Assembly (NCBI GenBank): GCA_021234155.1
Contig: JAJEKV010000025.1
Location: 8,772,330 to 8,836,329, forward strand
Direction: 5' to 3'
Length of the DNA: 64,000 nucleotides
Origin: Isoetes taiwanensis
Lineage: Eukaryota > Streptophyta > Lycopodiopsida > Isoetales > Isoetaceae
Position numbers and translations under genes: made by a program. Shown piece by piece: positions 57,433-64,000 of the stretch (position 1 is its first letter; every line of letters begins with the position of its first letter). The notes beneath the pieces were generated by a model, which saw nothing but the letters and a program-made list of their open reading frames with translations, was not told where the DNA came from and made no database searches.

Positions 57433-57825
57433 GGAGGGTAAATTGTTGCCAGTTGTGATAGCAGAATGCAGTCATTAGTGTCACATTCCATGTCTGTCAC
57501 TCCATTTGAGGTAAACATTATTATCTCTAACCTCGTTTGCAGACTCTATTGATATTGGATTTGTTTTACAGACATTCTAGAACCTACTGCAGCCCCAGTT
57601 GTGCCCACATTATGTCTTAGACATGGCTTTTGGCTTTTGGTGTTCGAGTGGTACCACAAGTACCAATAAACACAAGTAAGTACCTTAACTAATGTTCTTG
57701 ATGATGTTTGTCACGGGTCTACTAACCCGTGTTTGCGGAAATTGCGAGAATGCGAAATTTGAGGCGAAGGATATCGGTGATTATCCACGCCTCGATGGAG
57801 TTATGAGGCGCAAGATACCTCCCGG

Positions 57826-58650
57826 GTGCACCTAGAATTCACCCCATTAGATACTTCAAAGTTAATCCCAGCTGTTGACAGCGGGGATAATCCAAAACGA
57901 AATTTGGATAGTGAACTCAATGCAGTCGTGGCAAGTAACTACCAATGCCACATACCTCATTTCCATTGTGTTACAGAGATAAATGCTACTGCAAGCCATC
58001 ACGACGAGATTCCCAGTGCATCTGTTTTAGGAGGAAAATTAATTCCCCGAGACTCATTTTGCACGGGATCACGCACTAACAAAAGTTTTTCTTTGAACGA
58101 ACATGAGCCCCAGGCGAATCACGGGTGATGAAGTTGACAAAGAAATCCTGGATCCTGAACAAGATGCAGTCTGCTCATCAAGTCCAATACAACCTCAACC
58201 AAGAAAAACCAAGAGGTTAACTAAAATTCTCCTTGTTCTGGATTTTAATGGGGTTTTGGGCAAGTTTTATGACTTGAAAGAGAGGATCCTGCATCGGTGA
58301 GCAGTGGCGTTCGAGAAATTGAACCTTCAAAAGGCGGCGGTTTCGGGCACGGATTCGGGGAGTTCTTAGAATGGTGTTTTTCAAAATTTGAGATTGCATT
58401 GTGGTCGGCATGACTAAGAGTAATGTTGATTTGTTGGTGAGAAAGTTGTTCTTGAGGAATATAAGGCTGATTTCTTTTTATTTGGAATCGGGATGCGCAC
58501 CAACACAAAGTTAAAAGTGGTTAATAAGCCAATTTTCCTTAAGGATCTGTCCAAAGTGTACCGAAATCTTGGAAATACCAAGTGAAAAATTGTTGATAAA
58601 TGACAAGCGAGATATAAAGGGTTACGCTTAACCATCGAACACCATGATAT
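57826..58650 (+). pseudogene. FCP1/HAD-like phosphatase relic
   Basis: Family members are HAD-fold phosphatases related to the RNA polymerase II CTD phosphatase. The frames read RLTKILLVLDFNGVLGKFYD (58215-58275; motif I, with Asn at the second Asp, as in the plant DLNGLL subgroup). GEFLEWCFSKFEIALWSA (58340-58410) follows in another frame, then TKSNVDLLVRKLF, KPIFLKDLSKVYRNLGK-like sequence (58525-58580) and LLINDKRDIKGYA (58592-58630), where active members have an Asp pair. The N-terminal 57826-58128 part is variable. At least four frame changes make it a pseudogene. It shows no intron, suggesting a retro-copy or transposon-captured fragment. Confidence 0.65.
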
Positions 58651-58999
58651 GTCCAAATAGTTTTGCTCAGGATAGATTGGATTCTAATTTCCTTTTGGAG
58701 CAACTCAAACCATAATTTTGGAAGGACTTACATTTCTGAGAAAGTGTAATACGCTTATGTGAAGGAACATCAAATGTGGAACATGTGGGATTCTGAAGAG
58801 TCGCAAGCTTGCATGAAAATACTTTCGACAAGTATTTTCATAAATGAATCTTAATAAAACTCTTTGAAAGTCAATTTAAGTAAAAATTTTCTATGATATG
58901 TGTTGTACTTTTTAATTTAAAATATTTGAATGGATTGTGAGCAAATGTTCTACCGTGTGTATTTAGGACTAGAGATGATAGAGCCCGGCGGTTTTGTCT

Positions 59000-59709
59000 A
59001 TCTAAAAGCCACATACACATTTGGGAGTGGTGTTGAGTGGGCTGAAAGCGTAGTGATTAGCTCCACCGGCATGAAAAATTTTGGAAGGCGTCTGCTTGAT
59101 GGTTCAATGATCAATTGATCCTCCTCTTCTCAATGTGATACTTTCATCTGATTTGTGATCATCAGGATTGTGCCATCATATGTACATGTTTGCAGATACA
59201 TGGAATACTACTTGATGCTTCAAGAAATGAACCATCCCTTTCATTTCTTTGACCCTCTCTTTCACTCGACATTGTCCAAGGACACGAATAGTTACAAAAC
59301 AATAAGGAAACGTGTGAATCTGGATAAGTGCCAGTACATGTTCGTGTCTGCTTGTGATGGACATCACTGGACTTGTTTTCTGATCGTTCGCACAGAGATA
59401 TAAACCAGGAATATATCACTTTGATAGCATTGGCTTGCATGGCGAAGCCAGACATATTGAGAGGTTAGTGCTTGCTCATTACATTTTCTTTGTTGTCACA
59501 CAATGTCAACAAACTTTCAATGCAGGTTTACGGAATTGCTTGGACATAATAATTTCATCTTTACAACCTCAGATGTTGTAAAAATTTTTAGAACTCCTCT
59601 TCAAACTGATAGTCATTCATGTGGCCCTGCCATATATTCATTTATGCACAAATTTGTGAGGGGGTACTTGAAAGGAGTGAATATATTGTTGCCTAATCTA
59701 GTAAGTTAA
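59000..59709 (+). pseudogene. Second ULP1-like (C48) protease fragment
   Basis: Frames in order: CQYMFVSACDGHHWTCFLIV (59326-59390, catalytic His in HHW), then, after a one-base shift, IYHFDSIGLHGEARHIER (catalytic Asp). A GT-AG intron follows at 59464-59525 (GTTAGTG to CAATGCAG). Then come RFTELLGHNNFIF and LQTDSHSCGPAIYSFMHKF, with the Gln and catalytic Cys. All triad positions are retained, unlike the 48.7-kb copy. Splicing the intron rejoins the frame. The upstream frame 58930-59118 may be another exon. One base shift near 59400 still breaks the ORF. The ending LLPNLVS is followed by a TAA at 59707. Confidence 0.75.
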
Positions 59710-60265
59710 CTCAAATACAACAGACAAACCAAACTCTATTATTGACAAAGTGTGGTTAACTGCGGGTTGTGGACATTTGGTCGGGATCTAGTTGATGTTA
59801 GAGTGTTCATGCTTGAAATTTTAAGATCGAGAAGCAACAAAAGGCTGGGCCGAGAGGAACATATATGTTGGGAAGTATATAGGTGCATGAGTCACCTCGT
59901 GCTTTAAAATCACCATATATCTTTCTTATGTACATAATTATTCTTTGTAACCTCGATTCATTTGAATAAAAATTCATATTCAATTATATGTTCTTTGTCA
60001 CAAAAATAAGGCATTAAGTGTTCAAAAGAATTCAAATCTTCAAAAGAAATCAAGACAAACTCATTTTACAGCTGAGCACAAAACTTGGATGAGTTCACGA
60101 AAATACGGAATGGTTTTACATTTCAGCCTCATCGAAAGAACTTGAGTAAATTACGTAAAATTTTCTCCCTAACCTAAAGGATCCGCCTATATATATAGTC
60201 TTGTTTTGGCGTTTAGTTGGTGGCATGTGAAGTTTGAATGCGGATCTATGTTGTGAATACTATGC

Positions 60266-61100
60266 CTAAAGGCGTCTTTTCTTGCCAAATATCATAGGCG
60301 ACGGTTGATCTTCGCCCTTCTTGTAATACATATCTTCCATGACACTATCACCGGCGAGAAACCATGTTCCATTGAGTTGGAAATCTTTCTCCACTATCCA
60401 TTTTGGTTTTGTGCACATCGAGAATCCAAACTTGACACCCTCATCTTTCCCTTTGAACAGCGGCGACAAAATTATCACCAACACTAAGTGCCTCTTGCTA
60501 ACATCGTGGGATTGGAGAAGAACAAGGACCTGCTAGATTTATGGTCCTCCTCAATGTCAACATGCACATTGGAGGATGGTACAATAATTTGAAGTTTCCA
60601 ATCATCAACATAGTGCTTGTTCACACAAGCGTCCCACATGCCATCAAGCAATAAGCTTGAAGCATGAAAGTTCCCTCGATATTACCTTTGCAATGGAGAT
60701 TCAGGATTGAATGCATGTATACAATGGATCTGCCTAGTGTCCAAAATCCTTTTCGCACCCCATGCTTTATTTCTATCTATATCCTCCACCTTGACTTCCC
60801 AAAGAACCTTTTTATATTTTTTCCTCTTCTTGGTTTCGGATGTGTTCATCCCTTTCGGATGTTCCACAAGTAAACATCTCTTCACAACTTCTACCACTTC
60901 ATGAGCATTACCCAATTTTATGATGTATTTTAATTGCGGTTGTCTTAACTATCTCTTCAACTCAACGACCTTGCCATCGTGTTCACCTTTCCCATGGTTA
61001 GAACCAAAAAATTCCACATCATATATAGGCTTGATTGTCGTTTGTGTACCTAGCCACAAAGTAAAATGGTCTAGAAGCCTTGAATTGAGATGTTGCACCA
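60266..61100 (-). pseudogene. Minus-strand relic with HGKGEHDG motif
   Basis: On the minus strand, frames read QMVQHLNSRLLDHFTLWL, FFGSNHGKGEHDGKVVELKR (about 61010-60950), then GNAHEVVEVVKRCLLVEHPK (60915-60860) and, further down, MLVIILSPLFKGKDEGVKFG to 60266. The order fits one protein broken by stops. The motif HGKGxxDG...KR matches a similar, more decayed motif at about 51140 on the minus strand of the TIR transposon, and both genes converge on a ULP1-like gene. I therefore read 56970-61100 as a relative of that transposon. I could not find its terminal repeats. Confidence 0.45.
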
Positions 61101-61439
61101 TTTGAAAAACATAATGTCTCTTTGGCACCCTTCCTTTACGCTCCGGATATTTTGTGGTGCTTCATGAGCAGGTATTGCCCGCGAACAAAGTATCGTGTTC
61201 CTATCTTCTTTTTATTTTGGGAGCATGTTGGGTTCCGTGCCAAGGCGCGCGCATCTTTACGCCGCATGTCGCGGCGTTCCCTTCCAGCTTATGGCTCCTC
61301 ATGCGATGGGGGCCAGCGGTGGCGACATTAATTGCCAAGAATTTGAAATTGCGATATCATGCTCACGACTTTTGCTATAGGATTTTTGCGCTATCGCATT
61401 TTGGCTTCAGAATGGGCGCATTAGAATTGCGCCGATAAA

Positions 61440-64000
61440 TGTTGATCTCGGTCGGGATCATATGGTGAGTAGAAACGCATAACAAAAATCGGAGGGTTCT
61501 CTTGCTAAAACTAAATCTAATTATTATATTTCAGGATTCAAGCTCCTCTTGCTTTTGGAGTGTTCTTGGAAGGTAGAAGTTTATGCCATTTTATCACGCA
61601 AGCGGCCGACGTAAGATCCATCATGAAGTTTGAGTTATCCTCATGTCTTTCCTTTGGTTTCATCCTTGCTTCAATGGCCTTTTTTTCCGACTATATTTTG
61701 AAGCTCTTTCGGGTTATTGTTGAAGCTTCGGCTCAAGTTCACCGCGGTGCATTGACAATGAAGGTATTTGCTTCTATAGTTAATGAAGGATTGTGGCTTC
61801 CTTCACTCTAGGTATGAACTTTCTCTATTTATCCTCCAGGTATGCAATAAGGATGATCCTACTCCCTTTTGGTGTAAGCAAGCTTTTATGTTTGGAAGGA
61901 GGAAAAGCAGGTCTCTCCAGTTCTCATTTTGGAGTGTTACCGACATCATGTAAATGTTTGTTGCCTTTTCTCCATTTGCAAATAGCCCTATTCTCTATTT
62001 TCTTTGTCTGAATTTCTCATTCTTGAATAAGCCCATTCTTGAATTGCCCACAATATTTCTTGAAGTGTAGAACGCAATAATGCAGATAGAGCTACTTAAA
62101 TACTATTTAAATACTATTTAGCGGTGTTTGGTGTTGGTCACAATTTTCACATGTCCAAAGGATTCAAGCAATTTATGCTTGTTCATGTTAGCTTGCATGA
62201 TCTGCAGATACTTGAAATGTCATATCGTGCATTGTCTTATGGTTGTAGATAGTGTCATCCAGCATCATGCAAAGAAACTCAGAACATGACTTGCAGGGAC
62301 TATCAATATTGATTTTGGTTATGCATACGAAGATGCATCTACTGAGCTGTGGATATCTGATACCATGTGGTCACTTAAGATTCAAATCTCCATTAGCCAG
62401 ACCTGCTTTCTGCTCTAAACTGCAGTTATTACTGAGAAAGCAGGTCTCAATAAACATTTAGTCTCAAATATTGCTTTAGAGACGGGACGGTTAAAGGTGA
62501 TTTGACAGCCATATCTGGCCTGCTCTGCTAATCCATTAAACCATAACAACATTGCCACGTAATTCTTGGAAGTTAATAGGCCTTGTGTAGATAGAGCTCC
62601 CGGGAGCTTGGTTTGTATGTCTTGTTCATGCTAACTTGCATCATCTGCCGAACTTAGAGTCATGTGGTGCTTTGCCTATATGCGTAGATAGTATCATCCA
62701 AGCACATCATGCAAAAATGGGGAGAATATTGCAAGCCATTTTCTACTTGCCGTGGTAAACAATGTGTTGATTCAAAAGCTGCCTCTAGGTCTATTATATT
62801 TTCCATAGTAATGTTATGTTGGTTTTAAAAGGCTTTGGGGTGCGAGAGGTACATTTTTCTTAGAGTGACTGGAATAGAAAGTGTTCGGTTTCATAAATCC
62901 ATCCTTCCAAATCTAAATAGCTTGATCAATGGGTTTGGTTACTTTTTGCTTTCTGAGAACATTCTATCTGCTATCAATATTGATTTTGGTTATGCATATG
63001 AAGATGCATTTACTAAAAGCTATAGGTTGCAATTCTTGATTTGGATCCAATTCATCCCATGCACTTTTATTCCCCTTACGATACCATGTTGGAATGCATA
63101 GACTTTTATTCCCCAATCAAGTTCTTTGTGAAAAATCTTCATAGAGCCATTTTCAAATCATCGAAGAGTATGGCTCTAGAGTGGGTATTTGTTTCAAAGG
63201 GTTTTTGGTCGCGAGCTTGCTTTTTGCAAGTCTATTGGTGTAGATCCACGGGTAAAACCTTTTTTTACGGCATTTTCTTTCATACTTCTATATTTTTCTC
63301 ATTTTATTCTTCTAAATGCTTAGAAAAATCTTTGCTGGCAATATTAACATTTAGCGTCTTTGGGCAGAGGTTTTGGATTTAGGAGTGCATATCCAATTGA
63401 AGGTTTCAAAATCATGTGTAGCTATATGTTCCATGCACATGGAAGACCTACATGAAATTATTATTAGTAGGCAAGGTCCAATATGCGAGGGAGGTCACAT
63501 GTTACATTTATGAAAGCCGTGAAAATTGAAGCGAAGTGTGGAAATTGGCCCGAAGTGAATGGCATGAGACAAGCACACCTAAAGGTATGCATGCTAAATA
63601 CCTCCAGGACATATGATGTTACCCTCTTGCATTGAGCTTCAAGGAGATTTTGTAAACCTTTAGTAAATTGTCATGCTCTTTTTAGGCAATAGTCTTCACT
63701 TTAGTGCATAGGGTTATAAATTAGTCGGACAATGTTTCCTTCTAATTGTGCAATTTATGTCTGATGTAATTATATTTATAAATGAGGAGATGTAGCAGCT
63801 CTAGCAGATTTGGGGTTTGGCTTGGAAGGACCATTGTCCTAGAGAGCTTTTGCTCATTGTTTATCATCGGCATAGCGGCGAGTTTGTTGACATCATTTGA
63901 TGGTTCAACTGTTGTGTTTCTATTTGAAGTCATGGAAGAAGCGGTTGTAAAAGATCCCTTTGTTGTTTTGTGGTAAGAGGAGTTTATGCTATTGTGGAGT
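61440..64000. other. No gene recognised; weak direct repeats
   Basis: Plus-strand frames up to 113 codons occur but show no family. Two diverged direct repeats are visible: CATGTTAGCTTGCATGATCT...GTAGATAGTGTCATCC (62184-62275) with 62626-62716, and CTATCAATATTGATTTTGGT...GAAGATGCAT (62299-62345) with 62967-63015. They suggest a degenerate duplication of roughly 0.4-0.7 kb. The window ends inside open sequence. Confidence 0.45.

Noticed and set aside
63742-63976. Short overlapping frames at the right end of the window
   Set aside because: About 64 codons on each strand without a recognisable family; could be part of a gene outside the window, but nothing visible supports it.

Overview
This window looks like nuclear DNA of a land plant with a large, repeat-rich genome. 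The evidence is a plant-type pectinesterase with a PMEI pro-region and a GT-AG intron, a small plant-specific protein ending in GAFLWP, a relic of the plant WAV3 (RING/vWA) family, and nested Ty3-type LTR retrotransposons. I cannot name the species. A fern, lycophyte or gymnosperm would fit, but that is only an impression. No bacterial-type operons, rRNA or CRISPR are visible.

Layout. 1-3626 is decayed repeat and coding-like sequence with a minisatellite. 3627-14598 is a complete but heavily frameshifted Ty3 element of Tat/Athila-like type: 579-bp LTRs, gag with a zinc knuckle, protease, RT, RNase H, integrase, and nearly 4 kb of extra coding-like sequence with a coiled coil. It lies inside an older coding-like region that continues to 16479. 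16480-29557 is the least disturbed part. It holds the pectinesterase (22351-23983), a WAV3-like vWA pseudogene on the minus strand (27000-27760) and the small GAFLWP gene (28007-28261), with dispersed GC-rich foldback hairpins and tRNA-derived pieces. 29558-31616 is a 1.03-kb tandem duplication.

31590-55375 is the most interesting object, a nested chromovirus (Ty3 element with a C-terminal chromodomain) flanked by the duplicated site AAATC. Its internal region has two extra transcription-unit-like modules before gag. Each has a pair of about 70-bp hairpins, a TATAAATA box and an ORF. The first ORF ends in a complete histone H3 fold with some CENH3-like features (LLIP, RVTLMRKD). The second encodes an unrecognised protein. 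A retrotransposon combining a chromodomain with its own H3-variant domain is, as far as I know, undescribed, and it suggests a chromatin- or centromere-targeting strategy.

The 3' LTR of the chromovirus is split by an 8.8-kb terminal-inverted-repeat transposon (45045-53882). That element carries a ULP1-like SUMO-protease fragment, as some Mutator-like elements do. Downstream, 56970-61100 repeats the same gene order (coiled-coil-like sequence, ULP1, then a minus-strand gene with a GEHDG motif) with an FCP1-like phosphatase relic, so it is probably a diverged relative. 61440-64000 has only weak direct repeats.

Caution: near-identical copies in this window differ mainly by small indels and substitutions clustered at CG/CAG/GAG-rich sites. 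Some frameshifts and stops may therefore be consensus errors or methylation-linked decay, not true inactivation.
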